Shown here: positions 8,387 through 16,826 of the stretch, piece by piece
Layout: every line of letters begins with the position of its first letter
Position numbering within the stretch: the first letter of the stretch is position 1
Source of the DNA: an uncultured Lewinella sp.
GTDB taxonomy: Bacteria; Bacteroidota; Bacteroidia; Chitinophagales; Saprospiraceae
Assembly: GCA_913057785.1 (NCBI GenBank)
Contig: CAJXPD010000021.1
Location: 1 to 60,434 of the forward strand
Length of the DNA stretch: 60,434 nt
Direction of reading: 5' to 3'
Position numbers and translations under genes: made by a program
Notes under the pieces: model-generated
Database searches by the model: none
What the model saw: only the letters and a program-made list of their open reading frames with translations
What the model was told of the DNA's origin: nothing

Positions 8387-9148
8387 TTAAATCATACCCA
8401 GGGATTTCTCGGGTAGCCAACCTTGTTCCCCATCTTCTAACTTCACCTTGAGCCACTCCCCAATACGATCAATAATGACCAATTTTACGCCTTGGTGTAA
8501 GGGTGCTAAGACCTTACTCCCTTCTTCTGGAGCACTCCGTAAACCGTATTCCACATCTAATAGAATAGCTGTTCCAGAATTTTGCTCGAATTGAGCGCGA
8601 CTAGCGGACAGGTAGAATGGAAGGAGACTTAACAATAATAGGCTTACTCCAGCAATAAAACCCCATTTTCTTTGCCCTCGTTCTTTACCCAAAATCCAAA
8701 GAATTAGCCCTCCAACACCAATCCATAGACACAACATGCCAAGGATACTCCAGGTATTAGCAGAAAACAAAGATTGTAATCCATGGCGCCAGCGATCGAG
8801 AAAGAAGGGAGGGAGGGGATCTATCTGATCCGCTTGCTGGCTTTTGGCTAGTGCTAAGTTGCCCTTAATCTCTTGATCTCGAGGAGCTAGCTTCAAGGCC
8901 TTTTCGTAATACAAAATGGCTAGGCCTAATTTATTTTGGCGGTAACATACATTTCCCATATTGTAGTACAAGGAAGGAGAAACATGGCCCTCATCAATTA
9001 AGCCTTGATACAGATCAAAGGCAACGGTATACTTTTTATTCTTATAGGCTTCGCCCGCCTCTTCCCAAGAAGCGGGTAAGGTTTCTTTCCCCGATAATCC
9101 TACCACTAATAACAAACTCAATAGCAGGAATGGTAAAGATCTAATCAT
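8387..9148 (-). CDS. BatE-like TPR and SH3 membrane protein
   Basis: About 253 residues from the ATG at 9148, which overlaps the stop of the upstream OstA-like gene by eight bases. An upstream in-frame extension exists but lies inside that gene. A signal-like segment is followed by tetratricopeptide repeats (Y-Y-N-M-G-N-V-C-Y-R-Q-N-K-L-G-L-A-I-L-Y-Y-E-K-A-L), two transmembrane helices around 130-185, and a C-terminal bacterial SH3 domain ending G-E-W-L-K-V-K-L-E-D-G-E-Q-G-W-L. This TPR-TM-TM-SH3 order is that of BatE in the Bacteroidota aerotolerance operon, but the other bat genes are absent here. Function is therefore uncertain; cell-envelope stress is an inference. Confidence 0.75.
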   Translation of the reverse strand: MIRSLPFLLLSLLLVVGLSGKETLPASWEEAGEAYKNKKYTVAFDLYQGLIDEGHVSPSLYYNMGNVCYRQNKLGLAILYYEKALKLAPRDQEIKGNLALAKSQQADQIDPLPPFFLDRWRHGLQSLFSANTWSILGMLCLWIGVGGLILWILGKERGQRKWGFIAGVSLLLLSLLPFYLSASRAQFEQNSGTAILLDVEYGLRSAPEEGSKVLAPLHQGVKLVIIDRIGEWLKVKLEDGEQGWLPEKSLGMI

Positions 9149-11138
9149 CTCTTTTCTTATTTGTGCCTGTTTTGGATTCTGCCTTCTTCTTTCCTTTTTC
9201 AGGTACACCCTTTTGTCCTACAGGTTTAACTGGAGGTGGGCTTTTGGTGTCATCCTCAGTAGGATTGGCCGGAGGCAAAGGTATGACTTGCAGTTTTCTT
9301 GCTTTCTCCGCTGAAAAGAGATCAGCAAAGCTATATGGTCGTATGTCGGTAATCCAGTTGAAGCCACTCATTTGTAGCCCTTCGTGATCAGCCTGTCGCA
9401 TGGGAAACATCGTAGCCTGCGGGGCTGTCACAAAAAGTATTCGTTCAATCTGGTTAGCGCCAAAGTAGAGAATCATATCACTACTGATCGTCTTATTAAC
9501 GCCGACATATGCCCCTGCCTCATCCACCGCATAGTAGACCGATTCTGCGTTACCTTGTACATCCATTTTCCGCAGCTCTCCTTCTGTGAAAAAGGCGGTT
9601 ATGTTCTTCCCTTTGATTTGATTAAAAAATAACTCATCGGGAGAGTTGATGATAAAACTCTTATTGTATAAATATATCTTATCAATGTTATCATTCGCCA
9701 TCTGCATCCGAATCGTGTCGGCCGTGAACTGAGTTGTATCAGACCAAATGATTGGATCGTAGAAGAAGGTAAATAAGGAATCTTCTGAATTATAGGTGAG
9801 TGAATCACTTAGTGCTTGCAGATCACTCTTGAAGACCCGCACATCTCGATACGCCTGCAGCAATCGGCTACTATCGCTAGATACCGAATCAACCTTGGTA
9901 GAGAGTAAAGTATCTGCTGTCATAAACAAGGAATCACCATCGACTAAAGAGATTAAAAGTGGACGACCATACTCTCCCCCACTCGCTTTCAAATACCCTG
10001 TCTCTCGGTTATAATCCGCCTGCTGACAAACAATCGTCAATGCGGCTGAGGTATCTTGCCAGATAACGTTACCGATGGCTACCCCAAGCCCTAACTCCTC
10101 TCGAAAATCCACTTGATCGGCTAGCAGAATCTGCGGGGGATCGCTAATCGTGGATCGACCTCGTGTAGAGTAGACCTCATTCTTTGCATCATAAACAATT
10201 TGCTCAGCTACGATATCCTGTTCCGCATCCTTGTACTTGGCATTGCCAATGAGGGTCGATTTGTCATTCACCTCATCGTATTTTATCACATCAGCTGATG
10301 CCTTTCGCTCTCCTTCTTCAAAGACCGCATCTCCTTCTAGGGCATAAATCTTAGTCTCTCCATTGTACTTGATTACCTCAGCACTTCCTTTTTGCTCCCC
10401 TTTAATAAACTGCGCATTCTCTCGGAATTCAGCCAGGTTATTGGCAATATCATAAAAACCATCTTCGCAATAAATCCGACTGCTATCCGTACTCACCAAG
10501 GTAGGTCCCAGGAAGGTTACCACGTTCGTTTGTGTATTAAAGAGCAAGGAATCTGCCCGGAGATTGAATCGGGGATCTACTACGTAAACACTGTCCTCAA
10601 AATAAGCCTCGTTGAGGTCGACATAGAAATCACCTCGCTTACTCGTCAGCTGAGTTTCGCCATTCGTAAGCGTGGCGCCGGTGGTATAGGTAGCCACCTT
10701 AGTGTTCAAGTCATAGTGCAACTGATCCGTAAATAATTGCTGTTCTCCATTCACCAATACAACCTCGCCGTACAGATCTGCTTCCTTCAATTCTCCATCG
10801 TAGTATAGAGAATCAGAAAACACGCTGGTCGAATCTCCCTGCTGGATGATCACATGCCCCACTGCAATTACAATCTGACTATTTTCAATTGTTGCTGAAT
10901 CACAATACATAAAAACACTATCCTGCCTCAACTCTACATTGTGGATCAGCTTCTGGATGACCGTATCTTTACGTTGGGCGTATTCAAATATATCTGCATG
11001 ATCCACATCAATCTTGGATTTAGCCGTATCCTGCACAGCCTCTTGCCCTACGGCAATACTAGCCATAAAATTCAGGCACAACATGCAAATCAAATATAGC
11101 CTCGCTTTTCGAATCATCATCTCTATCTTTTTGTACAA
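9141..11138 (-). CDS. OstA/LptA-like periplasmic protein
   Basis: A 665-residue exported protein with a signal peptide (possible starts at 11138, 11120 or 11117) ending near S-I-A-V-G-Q. It is built from many repeated beta-strand units such as A-D-S-L-L-F-N-T-Q-T-N-V-V-T-F-L-G and A-E-V-I-K-Y-N-G-E-T-K-I-Y-A-L-E-G-D, the OstA/LptA jelly-roll repeats that carry lipopolysaccharide across the periplasm. The C-terminus is Pro/Lys-rich. At this length it resembles the OstA-like proteins of Bacteroidota, which lack the LptD barrel. It overlaps the BatE-like gene and follows the FAD oxidoreductase by 54 bases, so the three probably share a transcript. Confidence 0.8.
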   Translation of the reverse strand: MYKKIEMMIRKARLYLICMLCLNFMASIAVGQEAVQDTAKSKIDVDHADIFEYAQRKDTVIQKLIHNVELRQDSVFMYCDSATIENSQIVIAVGHVIIQQGDSTSVFSDSLYYDGELKEADLYGEVVLVNGEQQLFTDQLHYDLNTKVATYTTGATLTNGETQLTSKRGDFYVDLNEAYFEDSVYVVDPRFNLRADSLLFNTQTNVVTFLGPTLVSTDSSRIYCEDGFYDIANNLAEFRENAQFIKGEQKGSAEVIKYNGETKIYALEGDAVFEEGERKASADVIKYDEVNDKSTLIGNAKYKDAEQDIVAEQIVYDAKNEVYSTRGRSTISDPPQILLADQVDFREELGLGVAIGNVIWQDTSAALTIVCQQADYNRETGYLKASGGEYGRPLLISLVDGDSLFMTADTLLSTKVDSVSSDSSRLLQAYRDVRVFKSDLQALSDSLTYNSEDSLFTFFYDPIIWSDTTQFTADTIRMQMANDNIDKIYLYNKSFIINSPDELFFNQIKGKNITAFFTEGELRKMDVQGNAESVYYAVDEAGAYVGVNKTISSDMILYFGANQIERILFVTAPQATMFPMRQADHEGLQMSGFNWITDIRPYSFADLFSAEKARKLQVIPLPPANPTEDDTKSPPPVKPVGQKGVPEKGKKKAESKTGTNKKRDD

Positions 11139-11192
11139 ACAACGCCATAATGAGCGCCATAAGCTAGTACAATTTAGATCATTAACCTTGCT

Positions 11193-12338
11193 TTAACCAT
11201 CTAGGGCCAGCTTCGCCGCCTCCTCCCCGGTTTGCGCTCCAATGGCCACTCCCATTCCTCCTAAACGTACAGCCACACTCAGATGCGGTCCGAGCCGCTC
11301 AAGAATAGGTACTTTTTGCTGGCCTACTCCCATGATACCACTCCACCACTGATCAACCACGAAGGGTGTATCCGGTGCAATGACTGACTTGAGGAGCTCC
11401 TCCAAATTATTTTGGATTAGGGAAGTGAAGCCAAAAACATCCGTTTCTTCCCCCACTATATCCAAACACCGCCCCCCACCAAGGAGTAGGCGGTCATTCA
11501 CATTGCGAAAGTAGAAAAATCCTCGATCGTAATGAAAAGTCCCTTTAATTTTCAAGCCCGGGATGGGTCTGGTGATTAGTACTTGATTTCTCGCTGGCTT
11601 AACGGCGAGCTCAGGAAACAGTTGAGCGGCAAATCCATTGGTTGCTACCACAACCTGATCGGCTTGCAACTGCCACTTATTCTTTAAATGAACGCTAATG
11701 CCGCTGCCTCCTTCTTCTACTGCGGCAACCTCCATCCCATTGTACACTTCCACACCACGATCACGTGCCAAGGCCAACAGCTGCGCCATCATCTTGCCCG
11801 TATGAATCTGCCCCTCCCCTTGGTTATGGATCAGGTGTTCAACGCCACTGAATCCGAATGTAGTTAAATCCTCATCTCTATTGTGGAAAGTCCTAGCTAA
11901 ACCCGTAATTGAAGACAAGGCCTGATTGAAGTGTTCCATTTGATCTTGGCAAGCTTCATAAGTTGCCTTTTCTTCGGGTCGAAACAACTCATATCCTCCC
12001 CAAGGGCGGTACTGAATAGGATCGTCACCTAAACGTTCGCGCAGTCGTTGCAATCCACGCCATCGTTTTTCCACTAATGCCCAAACCTGATCGGCAGTTT
12101 GATTGGAAAGGTCATCTAGCAACTCCGTCATACTTCCAAAGCAGGCAAATCCGGCGTTTCGAGTACTAGCTCCAATAGGCAGCACTCCTCTTTCAAGTAC
12201 GATTACTTTATACCTAGGTTTCCTCTCCTTGATCGCTATGGCTGCATTTAAGCCCACAATCCCGCTTCCAATGATCAAAACATCCACTGCTTTAAAGAAG
12301 GCTTCTTTTTCCCAAAAACTGAGATTAACCGTCATCAT
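11193..12338 (-). CDS. FAD-dependent oxidoreductase (DAO family)
   Basis: A 381-residue soluble flavoenzyme. The N-terminal Rossmann motif V-L-I-I-G-S-G-I-V-G-L-N-A-A binds FAD, and G-A-S-T-R-N-A-G-F-A-C-F follows as in D-amino-acid-oxidase-like proteins (glycine oxidase, sarcosine oxidase, YgaF/PuuB types). A second FAD segment reads Q-V-V-V-A-T-N-G-F-A, and the C-terminus has R-L-G-G-M-G-V-A-I-G. It should oxidise an amine or hydroxy acid; the substrate cannot be told. No export signal is seen. Starts at 12338 and 12335 are both possible. It leads the operon with the OstA-like gene. Confidence 0.85.
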   Translation of the reverse strand: MMTVNLSFWEKEAFFKAVDVLIIGSGIVGLNAAIAIKERKPRYKVIVLERGVLPIGASTRNAGFACFGSMTELLDDLSNQTADQVWALVEKRWRGLQRLRERLGDDPIQYRPWGGYELFRPEEKATYEACQDQMEHFNQALSSITGLARTFHNRDEDLTTFGFSGVEHLIHNQGEGQIHTGKMMAQLLALARDRGVEVYNGMEVAAVEEGGSGISVHLKNKWQLQADQVVVATNGFAAQLFPELAVKPARNQVLITRPIPGLKIKGTFHYDRGFFYFRNVNDRLLLGGGRCLDIVGEETDVFGFTSLIQNNLEELLKSVIAPDTPFVVDQWWSGIMGVGQQKVPILERLGPHLSVAVRLGGMGVAIGAQTGEEAAKLALDG

Positions 12339-12492
12339 AATCAGGCCGTAAATTGGATTTTAGCATGTATTGGAACGCTTCTGCTGAAGCATTCTTCTAT
12401 TTTGGCAGGAATACTGCCTCCATGAATAGGTTTATTCAAATTGCTTCGAATCGATTTTAGTTGGACATCATCCACAAATCCATACGATGCTT

Positions 12493-12500
12493 TATCTTTG
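12493..12500 (+). promoter_or_regulatory. -7 element TATCTTTG for the DUF4293 gene
   Basis: A perfect TAnnTTTG element lies 20 bases before the ATG at 12521, and supports that start over an upstream in-frame one at 12461. No well-spaced -33 TTTG is visible. Confidence 0.6.
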
Positions 12501-12520
12501 CGCTTCAGAAATTAATAACT

Positions 12521-12952
12521 ATGATTCAAAGAATTCAATCTATCTTCTTGCTGCTGGCAGCTATTGCCTTGCTTGGCTTATTTGGCCTGCCCTTCGCCTC
12601 TACTGCTGAACCGGTGGCGGCATCAGCCCTATTTGCGGACCAAAAATACAACATTTTAGACCATACCGCTTTGTCTGCAACCTTCATTGCAGCAGCGGTT
12701 ATTAGCCTTTTGAGTATTTTTCTATTTAACAACCGGAAATTACAGATGCGCTTATCCTTGTTAGCTATCGCAGGAGCGGTGGCTGGCTTGATCGTGGCAG
12801 GTATTTTGTATAGCCAAGACACAGCGGGACAGACGGCACAATTGGGCGTAGGCTTTGGACTACCTGTCGTAGCGATCATTCTCACCTTTTTGGCTTATCG
12901 CAATATCAAGAAAGACGACACATTGGTTAAATCTATGGATCGGCTTCGCTAA
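12521..12952 (+). CDS. DUF4293 membrane protein
   Basis: A 143-residue integral membrane protein starting M-I-Q-R-I-Q-S-I-F-L-L-L-A-A, the typical opening of DUF4293 proteins of Bacteroidota. Four hydrophobic helices are evident: residues about 6-26, 48-68, 78-98 and 108-125. The C-terminus A-Y-R-N-I-K-K-D-D-x2-V-K-S-M-D-R-L-R is also characteristic. The start is placed at 12521 because the -7 promoter element lies at 12493-12500, inside the longer frame. The function of this family is not known. It is divergent from the FAD oxidoreductase. Confidence 0.9.
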   Translation: MIQRIQSIFLLLAAIALLGLFGLPFASTAEPVAASALFADQKYNILDHTALSATFIAAAVISLLSIFLFNNRKLQMRLSLLAIAGAVAGLIVAGILYSQDTAGQTAQLGVGFGLPVVAIILTFLAYRNIKKDDTLVKSMDRLR

Positions 12953-13036
12953 TTGCTGGCAAGAAATCATTGCTCTAAAAGCCCTATACTGGCTGGTGCT
13001 GAGGAGAAAATCTAATTGGGAAGGGCTTAAAACCGA

Positions 13037-13069
13037 ACGAGCCGTATAGAGGATCTCTATACGGCTCGT
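13037..13069. terminator. 15-bp perfect hairpin between convergent genes
   Basis: ACGAGCCGTATAGAG (13037-13051) pairs completely with CTCTATACGGCTCGT (13055-13069) around the three-base loop GAT. It separates the DUF4293 and ExbD genes, which converge. The flanks are only modestly T- or A-rich. Confidence 0.75.
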
Positions 13070-13102
13070 AATATCTTCTTCGATGAACTCTGATAGAATC
13101 TA

Positions 13103-13570
13103 CTAATCAGGTGTTTTCTTAGCTGAATAGTTCACCCGAAGCTGTCCAGATTTACGCAATTGCGTTTTAACATCTTGAACAACTCCCATCGTAACCTCAC
13201 CATCAACCCGAAGGGAAGAAGTGATACGAGGACGTTTTGCCTCAGGAACTTTCACCTTATGTTTTTCCAAGAAGAGTGGAATATCTCTGACTTCCGAAAA
13301 CTTATCACCTAACTGCAAGCGAGGTTTAGTACCGTAAGTAGCTTGATATTGTTTGGTTGGTTTTCCGATGTATAGATAATTTACAAGAGATTTTTCCTCC
13401 AGCTTTGTAAGTTCACTAGCATATGGTGTTACCACACGCACCTTCAATTCTGCATCCCTCAATACAGTTACTACCATAAAGAAGAACAGCAACATGAAGA
13501 TGATATCGGGTAGCGATGCCGTCGAAATCGCTGGGTCAGCCTTACCTCTTTTTTTACTGAACTTAGACAT
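13103..13570 (-). CDS. ExbD/TolR-family biopolymer transport protein (second copy)
   Basis: A 155-residue single-pass membrane protein. A short basic cytoplasmic tail leads into S-T-A-S-L-P-D-I-I-F-M-L-L-F-F-F-M-V-V-T, the ExbD transmembrane helix with the proton-relaying Asp at about residue 22. A periplasmic domain follows. ExbD proteins, with ExbB, use the proton gradient to drive TonB-type machines. This copy is the last of four genes in an ExbB / membrane protein / ExbD / ExbD operon, 72 bases after the first ExbD. It lacks the proline cluster seen after the helix in the first copy. Confidence 0.9.
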   Translation of the reverse strand: MSKFSKKRGKADPAISTASLPDIIFMLLFFFMVVTVLRDAELKVRVVTPYASELTKLEEKSLVNYLYIGKPTKQYQATYGTKPRLQLGDKFSEVRDIPLFLEKHKVKVPEAKRPRITSSLRVDGEVTMGVVQDVKTQLRKSGQLRVNYSAKKTPD

Positions 13571-13642
13571 AATCTTTCAATTTTGCTGGCCAGTTAGTAG
13601 CCATTGATGAAGAAATGAACGGTAGTAATTCGACGATACCGT

Positions 13643-14197
13643 CTACTCTTCACCGAAGTTAGTTGGTTCAGCTTCTGATAGAACAAAGGGTATTTCTTCC
13701 TTTATCGCTTTTCGATAGGCTAACGGAAGGTCTTCGCTGTACTCAATGCCAAACTTACGCTGACATAGCTCATTCCAAAGGTCATTATAAGCCCCTTTCA
13801 ACTCATTGTATACCCGAAGGTATGTATCGTAGTTGGTACCACGGTCATTCTTTAGCGAGATAATAGCCTTGGTAGGCTTTTCTGCCAAATCTTCCCGTCT
13901 CTGAGGATTAGAAATAAACTCTTTAGCATTAGTACGAAGATCTTCAACGCGCATAGGTTGCTCTCTGACAAGGAGTTGATTCTGCGCATTTACCAATACC
14001 GAGTAAACGTTACGTTCTTTAAGCTTTGTGATATCTGGTTCTTCTTCAGACCAAGGTGGTAATTTTACCAGGATACCTTTGTCTTCCACGATAGTCGTGG
14101 TAACCAGGAAGAATATAAGCAATAAGAAGGCGATGTCAGCCATGGAGCCAGCATTGATCTCATTACTCATCCGATCTCTACTACTTTTCCTTGCCAT
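13643..14197 (-). CDS. ExbD/TolR-family biopolymer transport protein (first copy)
   Basis: A 184-residue ExbD homologue: a basic N-terminus, then I-N-A-G-S-M-A-D-I-A-F-L-L-L-I-F-F-L-V-T-T-T with the conserved Asp in the helix, then K-L-P-P and a long periplasmic domain that contains an insertion with many Lys/Glu residues compared with a standard ExbD of about 140 residues. It is 18 bases downstream of the small membrane protein gene. The two ExbD copies differ clearly in sequence, suggesting a heteromeric ExbD pair as seen in other Bacteroidota. Confidence 0.92.
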   Translation of the reverse strand: MARKSSRDRMSNEINAGSMADIAFLLLIFFLVTTTIVEDKGILVKLPPWSEEEPDITKLKERNVYSVLVNAQNQLLVREQPMRVEDLRTNAKEFISNPQRREDLAEKPTKAIISLKNDRGTNYDTYLRVYNELKGAYNDLWNELCQRKFGIEYSEDLPLAYRKAIKEEIPFVLSEAEPTNFGEE

Positions 14198-14215
14198 GAT
14201 AGAAACCTCCTATTT

Positions 14216-14710
14216 TTATCTGAAAAAATTGATAATCTCAGAAATCACAAAGGATGCTGCAGCTATCACAATAAGAATTGCGGTAGTCGTGATACCTCCT
14301 CCAATGAATTTAAGATTACCCTCTGATATAGTACCATTACCCGAAGCTGCAAACTTTTCTACTGCACCAGCAATAGAACCTGTGGCCACCCCATCAGCTG
14401 TTGAATAAGCTATGAAGAACAAGATAACCAAAGCAGCCACCCCGATTAAGCCTTTAAGAGACCCCTTCAGGTTGGTAGCGATATGATAAATGCCAAATAA
14501 AACCAAAGCTACAGCAGCTATGATGGCTAAGGCGACTGCCGCCTTGAGGCCAAAGTCGAAGATACCGACTTTTGACACCTCCTCATCCGTCATATTCTCG
14601 AAGTCGAAGTCTCCCGCAGAAGGAAAGGCTCCCAACATGAATATGATCGTAACAAGAACACCCAAGCCGAAGGCTAAAGTTTGGCCGTTTTTGTTTAGAA
14701 ACTTATACAT
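14216..14710 (-). CDS. Small membrane protein of the ExbB-ExbD operon
   Basis: A 164-residue protein with four predicted membrane helices (about residues 10-28, 52-74, 82-100, 135-160). An acidic loop F-D-F-E-N-M-T-D-E-E-V-S-K lies between the first two. It sits between ExbB and the two ExbD genes with gaps of 27 and 18 bases. I cannot name the family beyond saying that small hydrophobic proteins are commonly found at this position in Bacteroidota ExbBD operons. A role as an accessory subunit of the proton channel is inference from context. Confidence 0.8.
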   Translation of the reverse strand: MYKFLNKNGQTLAFGLGVLVTIIFMLGAFPSAGDFDFENMTDEEVSKVGIFDFGLKAAVALAIIAAVALVLFGIYHIATNLKGSLKGLIGVAALVILFFIAYSTADGVATGSIAGAVEKFAASGNGTISEGNLKFIGGGITTTAILIVIAAASFVISEIINFFR

Positions 14711-14737
14711 AATTGTGGTTTGAATGCTCGTTGATGA

Positions 14738-15535
14738 TTACTTGAATACGTTGTTGTCAGCCAAGATGTCTACTAATGCGATAGACGCATCTTCCATCTT
14801 GTTAACGATACCGTCGATCTTGTTAACGATGTAGTTGTAAAAGATCTGCAAGATAATAGCCACGATCAAACCGAATACTGTAGTCAAAAGTGCCACTTTA
14901 ATACCACCGGCAACTACTGAAGGCGAAAGGTCACCCACTGCTTCGATACGGTCGAATGCCTGAATCATACCGATTACCGTACCCATGAAACCAAGCATAG
15001 GTGCGATAGCGATGAAAAGAGAAATCCATACCAAGCCGCGTTCTAGCAAGCCCATTTGAACACCACCGTAGGCAACAATAGCTTTTTCTACTGCTTCTGG
15101 ACCGTCTTTTGCACTCTTAAGACCTTCATACAAGATACTTGCAGTTGGCCCTTGAGTAGACTTACAAACCTCCATGGCTCCTTCCATGTCGCCATTCTTA
15201 AGGTTTTCGTCAATCCGTGCTAATAGCTTGTCCGTGTTGGTCGTAGCAATGTTCAAGGTAATGATACGCTCGATACAGAACGCCAAACCAAGAATCAAAC
15301 AAACAAGTACAAAACTCATGAAACGCCAGTCACCATCGATGAAATACTTTTTCAACAATTGGAAACCAGAGTCAGACGCAGAATCCGATGAACTAGCTGC
15401 TTGATCAGAACTCGCCTGTGCCAATAGCACCTCAGTTTGTTCGTCACCTGTGCTTTGCTGTGCATATACGACGCTGCTCGAAAATACTGCTAATCCCATA
15501 ACAAGCAGTAGCGCTAATAATTTTCGCATAGTCAA
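14738..15535 (-). CDS. MotA/TolQ/ExbB proton channel family protein
   Basis: A 265-residue channel subunit. A cleavable signal peptide (V-V-Y-A-Q-Q, about residue 26) and a Ser/Ala/Asp-rich segment precede the first channel helix. The ExbB core follows, with L-F-I-A-I-A-P-M-L-G-F-M-G-T-V-I-G-M-I-Q-A-F and the last helix L-L-T-T-V-F-G-L-I-V-A-I. Its membrane location and partner ExbD proteins downstream make a TonB- or Tol-like energiser. The signal-peptide form of ExbB is common in Bacteroidota. The gene starts only 42 bases after the tRNA-Ser on the same strand, and I see no separate TAnnTTTG promoter there. Confidence 0.93.
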   Translation of the reverse strand: MTMRKLLALLLVMGLAVFSSSVVYAQQSTGDEQTEVLLAQASSDQAASSSDSASDSGFQLLKKYFIDGDWRFMSFVLVCLILGLAFCIERIITLNIATTNTDKLLARIDENLKNGDMEGAMEVCKSTQGPTASILYEGLKSAKDGPEAVEKAIVAYGGVQMGLLERGLVWISLFIAIAPMLGFMGTVIGMIQAFDRIEAVGDLSPSVVAGGIKVALLTTVFGLIVAIILQIFYNYIVNKIDGIVNKMEDASIALVDILADNNVFK

Positions 15536-15576
15536 TAAGGTTTTACGATTATTTTAGTTTTGAATGAGCTTGGTTG

Positions 15577-15664
15577 CGGAGAGAGAGGGATTCGAACCCT
15601 CGATACCCTTTAGGGGTATACACGCTTTCCAGGCGTGCCTCTTCAGCCACTCGAGCACCTCTCC
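15577..15664 (-). tRNA. tRNA-Ser (anticodon GGA)
   Basis: The minus strand begins GGAGAGG and ends TCTCTCC plus the discriminator G, giving a 7-bp acceptor stem with one G-U. The anticodon stem CACGC/GCGTG encloses the loop CTGGAAA, so the anticodon is GGA and reads UCC/UCU. The long variable arm (TACCC-loop-GGGTA) and the T arm GAGGG-TTCGAAT-CCCTC fit a class II serine tRNA of 88 bases. CCA is not encoded. Confidence 0.96.
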
Positions 15665-15973
15665 TTTGCCTCACTCGTAAAAATAAATATTAAGAACTTT
15701 TTAACACATAATGTGAAGTCACAAAAATTGTAAAAAGATGTTACAATTCAAAATTTTTTCACTTCCTATGAACCCGAGTCCGGATTTTGATTGTCATTTG
15801 GCATTCAATACACCAAATTTCCTATCCCAGCCGTAGCTATCATGACCGTGTTTTCTTGCTCCTCAGTCCGGTTAATTGCCTCATACACAAGTCCTAAAAC
15901 CAGCACTTATTCTACTATAAAAACAGCTCATAATCAACCCTTTCAACAGAGAAGTCCGAGAGCAGTCCTGGAC
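15665..15973. other. Non-coding gap upstream of tRNA-Ser
   Basis: About 310 AT-rich bases between tatD and the tRNA. The only structure I can point to is ATTGTAA (15727-15733) against TTACAAT (15741-15747), a 7-bp inverted repeat about 60 bases upstream of the tRNA that could lie in its promoter region. No credible gene is seen. Confidence 0.5.
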
Positions 15974-16744
15974 TTAATTCGCTCCGAATAAAGATCTGGC
16001 ATTTTGAGTAGTGACTTGTGCCAATTCTTCCAGAGATACCGCTTTTACCTCGGCGATTTTCTCCGCGATCAGGCGGACGTATGCCGACTCATTTCGTTTT
16101 CCACGATATGGAGTCGGAGCCAGGTAAGGAGCGTCGGTCTCTAGGACCAGGTGCTCAATTCCAATGTCGGAAATGGTCTCAGCCAGCCCTCCATTCTTGA
16201 AAGTTACTACTCCCCCAATTCCCATCAGGAAGCCCAATTCAATGATCGACTGTGCCTGTGCACGGTCGCCCGTAAAACAATGGAAGATCCCTCTCAATTT
16301 GGGATCATTGATCTCTCGTATGAGGTCAATCAAAATATCTATCGACTCCCGGGAGTGAATTACAATCGGAATGTCATAGGCAATGGCCCACTCTGCTTGT
16401 TGAATAAAAGCTTTCTTTTGTTGCTCAAAGAACGTCTTGTCCCAATACAGATCGATGCCGATCTCTCCCACCGCCACAAAGGGACGCTTTTCTAGCCATT
16501 CCTTCACAATAGCAAGCTCCTGCTCATAGTCCGCTTTAACAGAACAAGGGTGCAGCCCCATCATTGGGAAGCAAAAACCTGGGTATTCCTTCTCCAACTC
16601 CATCATGCCAGGAATAGATTCACTATCAATGTTCGGCAAATAGCAGGCGCTAATCCCTGCATCCTTTGCCCGCTGTATCATCGCGGCCCGATCCGACTCA
16701 AATCTTTTGGCATACAAATGCGTATGCGTATCTATCAATTCCAT
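15974..16744 (-). CDS. TatD-family metal-dependent hydrolase
   Basis: A 256-residue TIM-barrel hydrolase. It opens M-E-L-I-D-T-H-T-H-L-Y, whose His-x-His binds the first metal. Downstream lie A-V-G-E-I-G-I-D-L-Y-W-D with the conserved Glu, V-I-H-S-R-E-S with a His ligand, G-I-F-H-C-F-T-G-D, and L-E-T-D-A-P-Y-L-A-P-T-P with the last Asp. Family members are DNases or deoxyribonucleases with 3'-5' activity. I use the ATG at 16744 rather than the one 18 bases upstream because the family starts here and the -7 element is at 16760-16767. It is divergent from rnhA. Confidence 0.92.
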   Translation of the reverse strand: MELIDTHTHLYAKRFESDRAAMIQRAKDAGISACYLPNIDSESIPGMMELEKEYPGFCFPMMGLHPCSVKADYEQELAIVKEWLEKRPFVAVGEIGIDLYWDKTFFEQQKKAFIQQAEWAIAYDIPIVIHSRESIDILIDLIREINDPKLRGIFHCFTGDRAQAQSIIELGFLMGIGGVVTFKNGGLAETISDIGIEHLVLETDAPYLAPTPYRGKRNESAYVRLIAEKIAEVKAVSLEELAQVTTQNARSLFGAN

Positions 16745-16759
16745 ATTGGTGATTTGCCG

Positions 16760-16821
16760 CAAAAGTATAGATTATTATTAAGATTGTTTTGGTGTGTGTC
16801 GAGGCGATTTTTGTAGTTTTG
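16760..16821. promoter_or_regulatory. Divergent promoters of tatD and rnhA
   Basis: On the minus strand TACTTTTG (16767 to 16760) is a -7 element 16 bases before the tatD ATG. On the plus strand TTTG (16788-16791), a 22-base spacer and TAGTTTTG (16814-16821) form a full Bacteroidota promoter for rnhA. The rnhA ATG follows only five bases after the -7 element, so its message may be leaderless or nearly so. Confidence 0.6.
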
Positions 16822-16826
16822 CCGCT

